This document shows, piece after piece, positions 44,475-55,700 of a stretch of 64,000 nucleotides of DNA. Position numbers and translations under genes: made by a program. This DNA is from Chanos chanos (lineage: Eukaryota; Chordata; Actinopteri; Gonorynchiformes; Chanidae): the NCBI RefSeq assembly GCF_902362185.1, contig NC_044509.1:15193866-15257865 (forward strand), written 5' to 3'. Numbering within the stretch: the stretch's first letter is position 1; every line of letters starts with the position of its first letter. The notes under the pieces are model-generated. The model saw only the letters and a list, made by a program, of their open reading frames with translations, did not search any database and was not told the DNA's origin.

Positions 44475-45428
44475 TCACTTGACTGGCATAATATAATTGA
44501 ACTTGGACAATGTTTTCAGCAACTGTGTTCTGATTTCTTTAGTCCTTAAACAATAAACTACTGGGTTAACGAGTGAGGGAATCATTGTGGACAGAATGAT
44601 GACAGCATTCCGCTCAGTTAGATTAAGTCTGACACCTACTCTGGTTAACAGTCCAGATACTACTTTCGGTAAAAAGTAACAGGAGACTGCTATAACATGA
44701 GAAGTGCATGTTTTGAACATCTGTCCCTGACTTTCCTTATTTGGCAATCTTAGAACAGTGTGTGCAATTTTGACATATGTTAAAAAGACAAATGGAAGTT
44801 GTCCACATAGAACCCATACACCTATTATTGTTGATACCCCAAATGATTGTTCTGGATCTGCACACGCAGCCCTCACCATTGCAGGGTAGTCACAAAACAC
44901 ATATCTGATTATTGGTTGACAGTAGGGAAGATTATCAGCAACGAGGCCTGGGGGTATCATGACACATATAGCAATAAGCCATGTGAGTGCAATGAGCATG
45001 AATATACGTGAATTTGTGAGAATGCTGTGGTATCTTAATGGGAGGCTGATAGCAACCAAACGATCCACAGCCATCAATGACAATGCCAAACATTCTGTAA
45101 TATCACCGAGATGGTAAGCGTACATTCTTGAAAAACAGGAGTAGTAAGAAATCGTTTTAATCTCAGCAAGGAGAACTGAAATCATTGTTGTACTGGCGCT
45201 TGTAGTGAACATGATATCCACAAGTGCTAAATTGCATATGAGAATATACATGGGTCTGTGTAAACGTCTCTCTGTTAAAATGAGGCATATGTTTGTTCCA
45301 CTGGTCAACAATGTAAGGAAATAAGATATGAGGATGAGACATCCAAGAAGCTTTTGATGAGATAAATGGTCAAAACCTATAATTGTAAACTGTTGTACTC
45401 TTACACCTGTGTCATTTCCTGGATTCAT
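44475..45428 (-). CDS. Odorant receptor, type III array gene 2
   Basis: This gene encodes a complete 317-residue odorant receptor closest to the 41375 protein (about 12 differences). Differences include DHLSHQ for DHLSNQ in the N-terminal tail, PPGLVADNLPYC for PLGLIADNLPYC after TM4, YPAM for YAAM in the second extracellular loop and CYFLPK for CYFIPK in TM6. All canonical OR landmarks are present (NDT, PMY, MAVDRL, KTCTSH, NPVVY). Several differences fall in the TM4-loop region, which contributes to odorant binding in ORs. The acceptor (ctttttcag) is 20 bases upstream of the ATG. Confidence 0.95.
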   Translation of the reverse strand: MNPGNDTGVRVQQFTIIGFDHLSHQKLLGCLILISYFLTLLTSGTNICLILTERRLHRPMYILICNLALVDIMFTTSASTTMISVLLAEIKTISYYSCFSRMYAYHLGDITECLALSLMAVDRLVAISLPLRYHSILTNSRIFMLIALTWLIAICVMIPPGLVADNLPYCQPIIRYVFCDYPAMVRAACADPEQSFGVSTIIGVWVLCGQLPFVFLTYVKIAHTVLRLPNKESQGQMFKTCTSHVIAVSCYFLPKVVSGLLTRVGVRLNLTERNAVIILSTMIPSLVNPVVYCLRTKEIRTQLLKTLSKFNYIMPVK

Positions 45429-45711
45429 TTTCTGTCAGCGTTAAACAGCTGAAAAAGATAAATACAACAGTGAAGCAAGACATTAAAAATTGTCAACAGA
45501 CTGTTGTTGCAGTATAGTCTATGTATTTTTTTTAACAGTGTTATCAAAGTACTGGTTTTGAATAAATACAACCTTTCTAACAAAAGAATTTTCTCCAAAC
45601 CAGACTACAAAAAAAAAAAAAATAGCAAAAGCAAAACTACACATCATTAGTACATCGAGTTCATTATATTACTATCTTTTACAAAATATCAGGTGTAACT
45701 CAAACAAATCA

Positions 45712-45774
45712 CGATTGCACTGATTGTAAGTCGCTTTGGCTAAAAGCGTCTGCCAAATGCTAAATTGTAAATTG
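45712..45774 (+). mobile_element. 63-bp L2 3'-end insertion in the 5'UTR intron
   Basis: The insert contains ttgtaagtcgctttggctaa aagcgtctg, the hallmark L2 tail also found at 55858-55900. It is flanked by a 7-bp direct repeat CAAATCA (45705-45711 and 45775-45781). The paralogue at about 61895-61908 has a single CAAATCA with no insert, an empty site. It is therefore a very short, 5'-truncated retroposition that postdates the array duplication. Confidence 0.85.
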
Positions 45775-45797
45775 CAAATCAAAACATGAGACACTAC

Positions 45798-45985
45798 CTT
45801 TAAGAAGAAAACCCAAAAGGTATTTGGGACGAAAGATTGTTTGGTGCACTTGCAGCAAATCTGTAGACTGTTGACAGTCCTGGCATTTTTATGTACTTTT
45901 TTTCAGATGGAACGCCACTCCCCTTAAATCCTCTCACTGAATATGCTAACTGGTGTTTGTAGGCCACAGTACTCATTAAGGAAGT
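45798..45985 (-). promoter_or_regulatory. Proximal promoter and first exon of the 44475 OR
   Basis: On the - strand: CTTAATGAG (45973-45981), the GAGGATTTAAGGGGAGTGGC block (45912-45931), TACATAAAAATGCC (45882-45895), a short exon ending TTAAAG at 45798 and a GTAGTG donor. The acceptor is at 45450-45449; the 349-base intron is lengthened by the L2 tail insertion. Confidence 0.65.
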
Positions 45986-46094
45986 AGCCATGGAATTGTG
46001 TGCAAAAAACAACCCCATCAGGACTGACAGAAATATTTACTGATTTCACCACCATGAAAACATAGTATTTATCTTTTATGTCATTTCAATTACA

Positions 46095-47340
46095 TTTTCC
46101 AATATAGCTGCAAGCAGCAATGAGGGGGCAAAGCATGCTGTAGTAATAGTTGAATTGGTGTGCAGACTTCAGGATCAAAACAGGTATGAATTGAAATAAC
46201 AATCATGATTTTAGACCAAAGATGCAAAGAATAATGAGCAAAACCATCTTTTTCCTCATAAAAGTGCCCCCAAGTGGTGAAATTGGGCAATTTCTTTGTG
46301 GACTCCTCTTAGGTGAGGTCTTGAGTCAGGCCCCGAAGTTTAGTGTAGATACATCAAAAAATTGCTGAGATATGGGCTCACTTCCTGTTTGGCGGTTTTG
46401 CTGCCGATTTCGATTGGCTGTTATGGCTGAATGTTTTGGAAAATCAAAAATCCATCTGATAACTTTTGTGAGGCTCAGTCTGAAGACGATCTTTTGCAGA
46501 TTTGGTGAAGATTGGACAAAGTTTGTCTAAGGAGCCGTGAAACCCCCCCAATTTTTATAAAAACCAAAATCGCAGAAAATCCATTGTGGCAGAAATTGAC
46601 ATCATTGATTGCAATGACTACGGTTTGACGCAAAGAATCCAGCATCACCTCATTTTTGAATTTTCCTCATATCCTTCAAAAGAGTCATGTGTGAATGTGC
46701 CTCCAGCTTTGACCTGTTGGTGGCACTAGAGTGCTTTATGGGCAGATATGAAACTTTCGGGATAGAATCAGGGTAGGAGTCCTAATCAATGTGCCAAATT
46801 TCACTACTTTTTACTGTATAATTCTAGGAAATCGCCTTACTTCCTGTTTGCCGGCTTTGCCATCGAATACAATTGCACAGCACGAAATGGCAACATGTCC
46901 AGACCTCAGCATCCACAAAGGCATGACTTCAAATGACAGTCATGACTTTAGACCAACCATGTGAAGAGTAATGAACAAAAACATGTTTTTTCCTATTATG
47001 GCACCCCCGAGTGGTAAAATGGGGCAATTTTTTCTGGACTCCCTTTGGACGGAGTTTTGAGTCAGTGCACCAAGTCTGGTGTTGATACATCAAAGCATTG
47101 CTAAAATATGAGCTCACTTCCTGTTTGGCGACTTTGCCACCAAATTCGATCGGCTGTGATGGACGAACGCTTTTGAAATCAAAAATCCATTGGATAACTT
47201 TTGTGAGGCTTGGTCTGAACATCATCCGTGCCAAATTTGGTGAAGAGCAGCGAAAAATCACTTTTTGATAAAATCCAGTATGGTGGAAAATCTAATATGG
47301 CAGATAATGAGCTCATGAGTGCCTTAAACTTGCCTTGACC
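46095..47340. repeat. Teleost interspersed repeat with internal direct repeats
   Basis: The block starts atatagctgcaagcagcaat and replaces part of the shared OR spacer. Two internal segments (about 46150-46520 and 46890-47250) are related: both have catgattttagaccaa/catgactttagaccaa, agtggtgaaattgggcaatt/agtggtaaaatggggcaatt, gctcacttcctgtttggcg and aatccattggataacttttg-like sequence. It has no coding content. I recognise it as a common fish repeat but cannot classify it. Confidence 0.6.
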
Positions 47341-47344
47341 CAAG

Positions 47345-47553
47345 GAATCCAGCGGTACTTTGGCACTTTGCATGAAATTCTCTTTACTAGAAGTCTGTGA
47401 TGATCCTTGAGTCTGAAAGCTTTGGAAAGTCTTCTGTTAAGTGTGTGTCTCCTGATTCTGTTCTGCTCCTGGTCCGCTGTATTCCATGTTCGAAGTCTAA
47501 TATACACTGAGCCTGTCCTCACACACATCCAGCATATCCCTCAGTTTGTGACA
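47345..47553 (+). repeat. Solo-LTR-like block, array copy 2 (partial)
   Basis: Downstream part of the same block as 49477-49827, with gtgatgatccttgagtctga and ending tcagtttgtgaca. It adjoins the interspersed repeat on its left. Confidence 0.5.
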
Positions 47554-48257
47554 CAACCAAGGTACATAAAAGGTGAATAATTGTGGATCTTATTATTATT
47601 TTCTACTTGTTACGTAAGTGGAACAAATTCACATGCTTGAACAAAACTCAACAGACTCTCAAAGGAAATGAACTTATTTGCAGGTATTACCCAACCCAAC
47701 TTTTAAAAGGAAACTTCTCTCACAATCAGTGACATGAATCATTTGCCATTCAACACACTGTTTTACTTTACTCCTCAGGATATCTGCACTGATAACACAA
47801 GATGAGAAATACTCAGTAAAATATTAAAATATATTGAAACAGGTTCAACAAAACAGGCTTTCATTAGAAAAAAAAAGACCTTTTACATGAAGTTACAATT
47901 TGCAATCATATTCATCATGTTAAAGAAAAGACAGAAAAGGAAGTATGTATTACCAGCAAATTTTTATGCGGTAGGTAAAATATTGCTTTTTTGTCCTAAC
48001 ACTTGGTGACTCCTTCCTTGCTATGAGCCTTCATGCAGCCAAGTTAAATCTACATCAGAATGTGAAAGATGTGCTGATTTTAAGAGGTTCGCTAAATCAG
48101 GAAGAAATGTTAGGAACTGTGAAAACTAAATAAGTTCTGTGCGTGTGTGCGTGTGTGCGTGTGTTGGGGGGGTGGGTGGGTGGGGGGGGCTATTCAACCA
48201 GAGCGAAACATTGTAGTACAAGATTGACAGGCAATCAACACAAAAGAACAAAACTAA
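47554..48257. other. 3' flank of the OR pseudogene
   Basis: Matches downstream flanks of the intact genes. It has a G/T-rich tract near 48140-48190. No gene. Confidence 0.45.
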
Positions 48258-48500
48258 TCATTTGAGTGGCAAAATATCATTGAACTTTGACAGTATTTTT
48301 GGCAATTGTGTTCTGATTTCTTTAGTCCTCAAACAATAAACTATTGGATAAAGAAGTGAGGGAATTGTTGTGGCCACAATGATCACAGCATTCTGCTCAG
48401 TGAGATTAAGTTGAACAATTATTCTGATTAACAGCATATATACTACTTTTGGTAGAAAGTAACAAGAGACTGCCACAACATGAGGAGTGCATGTTTTGAA
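48258..48500 (-). pseudogene. Odorant receptor type III pseudogene (3' end only)
   Basis: The remnant encodes the last about 80 residues of a type III receptor: TM6 (AVSCYFLPKVVYMLL), the loop, TM7 and the tail ending LPLK. At 48500/48501 the homology jumps straight to upstream spacer sequence (ttttcccttgtcag, as at 62230 and 42963). The first roughly three quarters of the coding region, the 5'UTR intron and the promoter have been removed in one deletion. TM7 reads LYPIVY where intact genes have VNPVVY or LNPIVY, so the NPxxY Asn is also gone. It cannot make a receptor. It sits between 44475 and 50464 and marks a lost array member. Confidence 0.92.
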
Positions 48501-49094
48501 TTTTCCCTTGTCAGAAATAAAGACTGATGTGTGACCAAAACAAATTACTTGTGGTCACGTGACTGAACATTTAGCCCTATTAGACAGAATCTCTTTGTTA
48601 TGTAATAGGCCTTCTTGTATCAATGGAGCACCTGTACAGTGACAGGCAAAGCCAGGGAAATACTGTGGGTCTCCACATGTGTGATGTTCCCATGGAGATG
48701 CTTGTACAGTGTCAGGTTAAAAAATGTGCTTACTGGCTTCCCATTTATCAGAGGATACATGTGCAAGTCCTTGAAGCCTTTGATAGGCACAAGGGTTGTG
48801 CAGTGGAGAACAATTTTTATGGTGTAGGGAATCAGACCTGTCATCATAGGAGAAAATGGATAAAAATCCTCCCGAAATCCCTAAATCAAGGATATACTAA
48901 TAAAAGAAGCATGTGAAAAACATTTAATGGTCTCATTGTTTATTTAAAATCGTCTACTTTGCTCATCTTTATCACGATACTTTTGGAGGGAACAGCATTT
49001 AATTGTGGCTAATTCATGCCTATGCAGAGAAACCAAATTTAAAAGACAACAGTATGATAAATAAAACAGTAATGAATAAAACAATATGAATTTT
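48501..49094. other. Upstream spacer of the deleted OR unit
   Basis: Matches the distal upstream spacer of other units (gtgggtctccacatgtgtga, gatacatgtgcaagtcctt, acttttggagggaac). No gene. Short open frames conserved with 62118-62624 reflect shared descent of the spacer. Confidence 0.5.
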
Positions 49095-49442
49095 CATTCA
49101 TTTTCCAAGTCGCTTTTCCAAATTAAGGTCGCGGGGTGCTGGAGCCTATCCCATTGGGTGAAGGGCGGGGACAACATCCTGGACAGGTCACCAGGCCATC
49201 ACAGGGCAGACACACAGACAAACACATTCACACCTAGGGACAATTTATTATCTGCAATTCACCTAAATTACATGTCCTTGGAAAGTGGTAGGAAACTGGA
49301 GCACCTGGCAGAAACCCATACAGACACGGGATAGAACATGCAAACTCCACACAGAAAGGACCCTGGCCAACCAGCCAGGAAAAAACCCGGGACCTTCTTG
49401 CTGTGAGGTGATAGTGCTAAGCACTGCGCCACTGTGCCGTCC
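49095..49442 (+). mobile_element. 348-bp retroposed teleost repeat with 14-bp TSD
   Basis: The element starts cattcattttccaagtcgct and ends gcgccactgtgccgtcc. It is flanked by acaatatgaatttt (49081-49094) and acagtatgaatttt (49443-49456), a 14-bp duplication with one mismatch. Long variable duplications indicate LINE-style retroposition. The body (ggtcgcggggtgctggagcc, gacacgggatagaacatgca) is a familiar teleost repeat whose family name I cannot confirm. Confidence 0.75.
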
Positions 49443-49476
49443 ACAGTATGAATTTTGAAATGGGAAAATACCTACC

Positions 49477-49827
49477 TGTCACACTCTGGTTCTTGCTTTA
49501 CCCCTCTACTGGTCATTTGTTAAGTCACTCCCTGTTTTTTTTTTTTTTGTTTGATTAATTAGTTATAGTATACACTTGTTAGGTCATTAAGCTTTGTTTG
49601 GTTGTGTCAATACTCTTAATTTTCCTTTGATATTTTGTGTGAAACTGTCTTTACTAAAAGTCTATGATGACACCTAAGTCTGAAAGCTTTGGAAATTCCT
49701 CTGTTAAGTGTGTGTCTCCTGATTCTGTTCTGTTCCTCTTCCTGATCAGCTGTATTCCATCTTCCAAGTCTAATAAACACTGAGCTGTTCCTCAGTCACA
49801 TCCAGCATATCCCTCAGTTTTGTGACA
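49477..49827 (+). mobile_element. Solo-LTR-like fossil, fullest copy
   Basis: The block runs from TGTCACACTCTGG to TTTTGTGACA, with an AATAAA signal in the sequence tctaataaacactgag near the downstream end. In sister copies a TATA box (GTATAAATAC) occupies the equivalent upstream position. Size and layout fit a solo LTR. Partial copies at 43447, 47345, 51970 and 58035 occupy the same place in other OR units, so it was inserted before the array expanded. Family unknown. Confidence 0.55.
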
Positions 49828-50463
49828 CAATTTTACTTTACTCCTCAGTTTTGTGACACAATTTTACTTTACTCCTCAGGATGTCTTTATTGAGAACACG
49901 AGACCAGAAATAGCCAATCAAATACTAAAATATATTGAAACAGGTTCAACAAAACAGGTTTCCATGAAAAAAAAACTATATTACATGAAGTTACAGTTTG
50001 TATTCAAATTCATCATAATTCATCACGTTAAAAGAAAGACAGAAAAGGAAGTATCTGTTACCAGGAAATTATATTGCATTAAGTAAAATACTGCTTTTTT
50101 GTCCTAACACTTGGCAATTCCTTCCTTGCCATGAGGCTTCATGCAGCCAAGTCAAATCAACATCAGAAGGTGGAAGATGTACTGATTTTGAGAGGTTCAC
50201 TAATCAGGAGGAGAGAATATTTGGAACTGTGAAAACTGAAAACTATAAAATTTTGTGTGTGAGCGTGTTTGAGGTCGGGGGGGGGGGCTGCTATTGAGCT
50301 GGAGTGAAACATTGTACTACAAGATGCAAATCAAACAGATTAGGATGGGATCCATAGAAAGGTGGAGTGGAGACACCTCACCTTTCCAAAAGTAGATAAA
50401 TGCTTGCATAGCAAACGTTTAACATTACAGTGAGCAATCAAAACAAAAGATCAAAAGTAATCA
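49828..50463. other. 3' flank of the 50464 OR gene
   Basis: Contains a 27-28 base direct repeat of ttttgtgacacaattttact ttactcctcag (49819-49877) and a - strand AATAAA signal (49886-49891). From 49848 on it is nearly identical to 55917-56535. A poly-G tract lies at 50278-50287. Confidence 0.55.
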
Positions 50464-51417
50464 TCATTTGACTGGCAAAATATTATTGAACTTTGACAAT
50501 ATTTTCAGCAATTGCATTCTGATTTCCTTGGTTCTCAAACAATAAACTATTGGATTAAGAAGTGAGGGAACAGTTGAAGACACAATGACCACAGAATTCC
50601 GCTCAGTAAGATTAAGTTTAACACCTATTCTAGTTAGCAGCATAGATACTACTTTTGGTACAAAGTAACAGGCGACTGCGATAACGTGAGAAGTGCATGT
50701 TTCGATCATTTGTCGCTGACTTTCCTTATTTGGCAATTTTAGAACAGTGTGTGCAATTTTGACATATGTTAAAAAGACAAATGGAAGTTGTCCACATAGA
50801 ACCCATACACCTATAATTGCTGGTGTACCAAATGATGGTTCTGGATCTGCACATGCAGCCCTCACCATTGCAGGGTAGTCACAATACACATATCTGATAA
50901 TTGGCTGACAGTGAGGAAGATTAACAATAATGAGGCCCAGAGGTATCATGACACATATAGCAATAAGCCATGTGAGTGCAATGAGCATGAATATACGTGA
51001 ATTTGTGAGAATGCTGTGGTATCTTAATGGGAGGCTGATAGCAACCAAACGATCCACAGCCATCAAAGACAATGCCAAACATGTTGTAATGTCACCCACA
51101 TGGAAAGCGTACATTCTTGAAAAACAGGAGTAGTAAGAAATCGTTTTAATCTCTGCTAGGGTAACTGAAATCATTGTTGTACTGGCACATGTAGTGAACA
51201 TGATATCCACAAGTGCTAAATTGCATATGAGAATATACATGGGTCTATGTAAACGTCTCTCTGTTAAAATGAGGCATATATTTGTTCCACTCCCCAACAG
51301 AGTAAGGGAATAAGATATTAGGATGAGACATCCAAGAAGTTTTTGATGAGATAAATGGTCAAAGCCTATAATTGTAAACTGTTGTACTCTTACACCTGTG
51401 TCATTTCCTGGATTCAT
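50464..51417 (-). CDS. Odorant receptor, type III array gene 3
   Basis: This gene encodes a complete 317-residue odorant receptor forming a pair with 56536 (about 97% identical). The pair differs from the 41375/44475 pair at many sites: AFHVGDITTCLA for AYHLGD(M/I)TECLA at TM3, GLIIVNLP for GL(I/V)ADNLP, YVYCDYPAM for YVFCDY(A/P)AM, PEPSF for PEQSF, RQMIETC for GQMFKTC before TM6, and LLNPIVY in TM7. Unique to this copy are MISVTLAE (Thr for Leu) and NLPHCQP (His for Tyr beside the loop Cys). Landmarks NDT, PMY and MAVDRL are intact. The acceptor (cttccag) is about 20 bases upstream of the ATG. Confidence 0.95.
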   Translation of the reverse strand: MNPGNDTGVRVQQFTIIGFDHLSHQKLLGCLILISYSLTLLGSGTNICLILTERRLHRPMYILICNLALVDIMFTTCASTTMISVTLAEIKTISYYSCFSRMYAFHVGDITTCLALSLMAVDRLVAISLPLRYHSILTNSRIFMLIALTWLIAICVMIPLGLIIVNLPHCQPIIRYVYCDYPAMVRAACADPEPSFGTPAIIGVWVLCGQLPFVFLTYVKIAHTVLKLPNKESQRQMIETCTSHVIAVACYFVPKVVSMLLTRIGVKLNLTERNSVVIVSSTVPSLLNPIVYCLRTKEIRMQLLKILSKFNNILPVK

Positions 51418-51597
51418 TCTCTCTCAGTGTTAAATAGCTGGAAGACATAAATACAACAGTGAAACAAGACATAAAAATTTATCAACAGACTGTGTCGTTG
51501 CAGTATAGTCTATGCATTTTTTTTACAGTGTCATCAAATTACTAGTTTTGAATAAATACAAACAATAATTCAAACAAACCAAAATATGAGACACTAC

Positions 51598-51790
51598 CTT
51601 TAAGAAGAAAACCCACAAGGTATTTGGGATGAAAGATTGTTTGGTGCACTTGCAGCAAATCTCAGGACTACTGAGTGTCCTGGCATTTTTATGTGTTTAT
51701 TTTCAGATGGAACGCCACTCCCCTTAAACCCTCTCACTGAATAAGCTAGCTGGTGTTTGTAGGCCACAATACTCATTAAAGAAGCAGCCA
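51598..51790 (-). promoter_or_regulatory. Proximal promoter and first exon of the 50464 OR
   Basis: On the - strand: TTTAATGAG (51773-51781), GAGGGTTTAAGGGGAGTGGC (about 51713-51732), ACATAAAAATGCC (51682-51694), a short exon ending TTAAAG at 51598 and a GTAGTG donor. The acceptor is at 51439-51438; intron about 160 bases. It is nearly identical to the 56536 promoter. Confidence 0.65.
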
Positions 51791-51969
51791 TGGAACTGTG
51801 TGCAAAAAACAACCCCATCAGGACTGACAGAAATATTTACTGATTTCACCTCTATGAAAACATACTATATATCTTTTATGCTATTTCAGTTACATTTTCC
51901 AATATATCTAAAGCTTTATGCAAACAGATGTTGCAAATTTGGCAAAGTTAGGGCAGCAAATTTTCCTTT

Positions 51970-52271
51970 GTCATTTGTTAAGTTGGTTTTTCTGGTTAAT
52001 TAGTCAGAGTATATATCTGTTCTTAGTTCATTAAACAGTGTTTGATCGTTGTATAAATACCCCTCATTTTCCTTTGGTACTTTGTGTGAAATTGTCTTTA
52101 CTAGAAGTCTGTGATGACCCCTAAGTCTGAAAGCTTTGGAAAGTCTTCTGTTAAGTGTGTGAGTCCTGATCCTGCTCTGTTCCTCTTCCTGGTCCGCTGT
52201 ACTCCATCTTCCAAGTCTATTATACACTGAGCCTGTCCTCACCCACATCCAGCATATCCCTGTTTGTGACA
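51970..52271 (+). repeat. Solo-LTR-like block, array copy 4
   Basis: Contains a TATA-like gttgtataaataccc (about 52049), gtgatgacccctaagtctga, and ends at tttgtgac. The upstream edge present at 49477 is missing here. Its intact antisense open frame is discussed under rejected items. Confidence 0.5.
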
Positions 52272-52739
52272 AAACCAAGGTACATAAAAGGTGAATAGTT
52301 GTGTATCTTATTATTATCTTCGACTTGTCATGTAAGTGGAACAAGTTCACATGCTTGAACAAAACTCAACAGGCCCTCAAAGGAAATGAACTTATTTGCA
52401 GCTATTACACAACCCAACTTTTAAAAGGAAAGTTCTCTCACAATCAGTGACATGAGTCATTAGCCATTCAACACACTGTTTTACTTTACCCCTCAGGACA
52501 TCTGTACTGATAACACAAGATGAGAAATACAAGATCAGTAAGATATTAAAATATATTGAGACAGGTTCAACAAAACAGGCTTTCATTAGAAAAAAAAACT
52601 TTTACATGAAGTTACAATTTGCAATCATATTAATCATAATTCATCATGTTAAAGGAAAGACAGAAAAGGAAGTATGTATTACCAGCAAATTTTTAAGGTA
52701 AAATATTGCTTTTTTATCCTAACACTTGGCGACTCCTTC
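52272..52739. other. Start of a lost OR unit's 3' flank
   Basis: This stretch matches 47554-48015, the flank beyond the pseudogene, up to cgactccttccttgct, where the L2 begins. The rest of that unit is absent. Confidence 0.5.
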
Positions 52740-55700
52740 CTTGCTCTCTAAATACCTTTGTCCACCTTCTGCTCTCTCACACTAATCATGTGTCATCTCA
52801 CTACTCCTGTTCGAGTTTCCTCTCGTACTCTTTGCAGGTGGCGGCCACTGCATCCTCACCTGGCTAACTTCATCCACCCGCCGCGCTCTGCTGATATGAC
52901 TGTTGCCATTTCAGGTGGCCTATGGAACTGCCAGTCGGCGGTACAGAAGGCCGACTTCATCTCTGCCCAAGCCTCAATGCTGTCCCTGCACTTTCTGGCC
53001 CTAACTGAGACGTGGATCAGGCCGGAGAACACGGCCACTCCCGCTGCTCTCTCCACTGCTTTTTCCTTCTCCCACACCCCCAGATCCTCGGGGAGGGGTG
53101 GGGGAACTGGCTTCCTGATCTCCCCCTCGTGGAGCTTGCGAGAAACATCTCTCCCTTCTATCTCTCCCTCATCCTTTGAATTTCATGCTGTTTCTGTTTC
53201 TTCCCCTTATAAACTACACATGACCGTTCTCTACCGCCCTCCAGGTCCTCTGCAGGCATTCCTGGATGAATTGGACACCCTCCTCAGCTCCTTCCCTGAG
53301 GACGGCACTCCCATCCTGCTGCTTGGAGACTTCAACATTCCGCTGAATTTTACTCAGTCTGATGGCCTACTCTCCCTCCTTCAGTCCTTTGACTTTACCC
53401 TCACGGAGTCCCCTGCAACACACAAGGGTGGCAATCAACTGGACCTTGTCTTCACAAGAGGCTGCCAAGTTCCTGATCTCACCGTCACACCACTCCACGC
53501 CTCAGACCACTTCTTCATGTCTTTCTCTCTCTTGATCTCACCCTCCCTGAAATCCTCTGCTCCCACGCTGCCAGTCTCAGCTAGGCACAACCTTCGCACC
53601 CTCTCCTCTGGCGCCTTCTCTTCTATGGTCTGCTCCTCTCTCCCATCTGTGGAAGCCTTCTCTCTTCTTCCCATGGAGGAGAAATCCTCTACAGTCCTCT
53701 CTGCACTGGCCTCCTCCTTGGACACTCTCTGCCCCCCGTCACCAAGCCGGCTCGCCTCTCTGCTCCCAGTCCCTGGCTGACTGATAGCATTCGTGCTGAC
53801 AGAGCCAAAATTCGCGCGGCTGAACGGAAATCAAGATCCCTCAACTACCTATCCTACTACCACTCCCTTCTTTCTTCTTTCTCCTCTACCCTGTCCTCTG
53901 CTAAATCTGCCTTCTTCCACTCCAGGATCAACACCGCCTCTTCCAACACCCGCAAACTCTTCTCCACCTTCTCCTCCCTCCTCTCTCCTCCTCCTCCTCC
54001 CTCATACCTATCTGCTGATGACTGTTTCCTTCTTCGAAAAAAGATCAAAGGCATCTGCGACTCCTTTCCCCCATCCCCGCCCACCCCGGATCCTGCACTC
54101 TCCGCCTCGCCCACTATCTTTTCCTCCTTCTCCCCTCTATCTGACTCGGAAGCTCTCCTACTTATCAAATCCCATCGTCCTACTACCTGTCCTTTAGACC
54201 CCATCCCCTCCCCTCTCTTTCAGGCCATCTTGGACGACATTCTGCCCTTCATCTCATCCTTAATCAACAGCTCTCTGTCTACCGGCACAGTTCCTTCTGC
54301 TCTGAAGAGGGCACGGGTCAAGCCACTGCTTAAGAAGCCCACTCTAGACCCTGCTGATGTCAGTAGCTACCGTCCAGTCTCTCTCCTACCGTTTCTCTCC
54401 AAAACCCTGGAACGTGCAGCATATAACCAACTCTCTCCATATCTTCTGCAGAACAATCTCATGGATCAGAACCAATCTGGATTCAAAGCTGGCCACTCCA
54501 CCGAGACGGCCCTCCTTGCTGTCTCGGAGGAGCTCCACTTGGCCAGAGCAAAGTCTCTCAGCTCTGTCCTCACACTCCTAGACCTCTCTGCAGCATTTGA
54601 CCCGGTCAACCACCAGATACTCCTCTCATCCCTTGCTGGGCTGGGCATCGCGGGTTCTGCACTCGCATGGTTCAAGTCCTACCTGTCTGACCATTCCTAC
54701 CAGGTCTCTTGGAGGGAATTGGTCTCCTCCCCCTGCCCTTTCCACACGGGAGTCCCACAAGGTTCGGTACTTGGTCCACTCCTCTTCTCTCTCTACACCA
54801 GATCACTTGGTCAAGTTATCTCCGCCCATGGTCTCTCTTACCACTGCTACGCTGATGATACACAACTGTTCTTCTCCTTCCCCCCCTCTAACTCTCAGGT
54901 TCAGCCTCGCATCGCAGCCTGCTTAGCTGACATTGCCTCCTGGATGTCTGCTAACCACCTCAAACTCAACCTGGACAAAACTGAGCTTCTGTTTTTTCCT
55001 GCAAAGAACTCCCCAACGATTGACACTGCAATCACCATCGAGGGATCTGTGGTGTTCCCCACCACAGCAGCCAAAAACCTAGGCGTAACCCTCGACAACC
55101 AGCTAACCTATTGCAGCAGTCACTCGATCCTGCAGATTCTCCCTATACAATATCAGGAGAACCCGCCCATTCCTCACACAACAGGCGACCCAGCTCCTGG
55201 TCCAAGCACTTGTCATCTCCCGCCTGGACTACTGCAACGTCCTACTGGCTGGCTTACCGACCTGCGCCATCAGGCCGCTCCAGCTCGTGCAGAACGCCGC
55301 TGCATGCCTGGTCTTCAACCTCCCTAAGCACTCTCATGTCACTCCACTGCTTACTGCGCTCCACTGGCTTCCGGTAGCTGCCCGCATTCAATTCAAGACA
55401 CTGGTACTGGCCTACCAGGCAACAAGAGGCTCCGCCCCATCATACCTTCAGTCCCTAATAACTCCATATACCACTACTAGAACCCTCCGCTCTACGACCT
55501 CTGGTCAGCTGACGGTCCCCTCACTTCGGGAACCCGGCAGCCGCTCCTCCCGACCATGCCTCTTCTCTGCCATTGCCCCTCGGTGGTGGAACGACCTCCC
55601 TCATACAGTTAGGACTGCGGAATCCCTCACCATCTTCAGCAAGAAACTGAAAACCCACCTCTTCAGAACCCACCTATCCCCCTAAGCCTAACCCCCCTTC

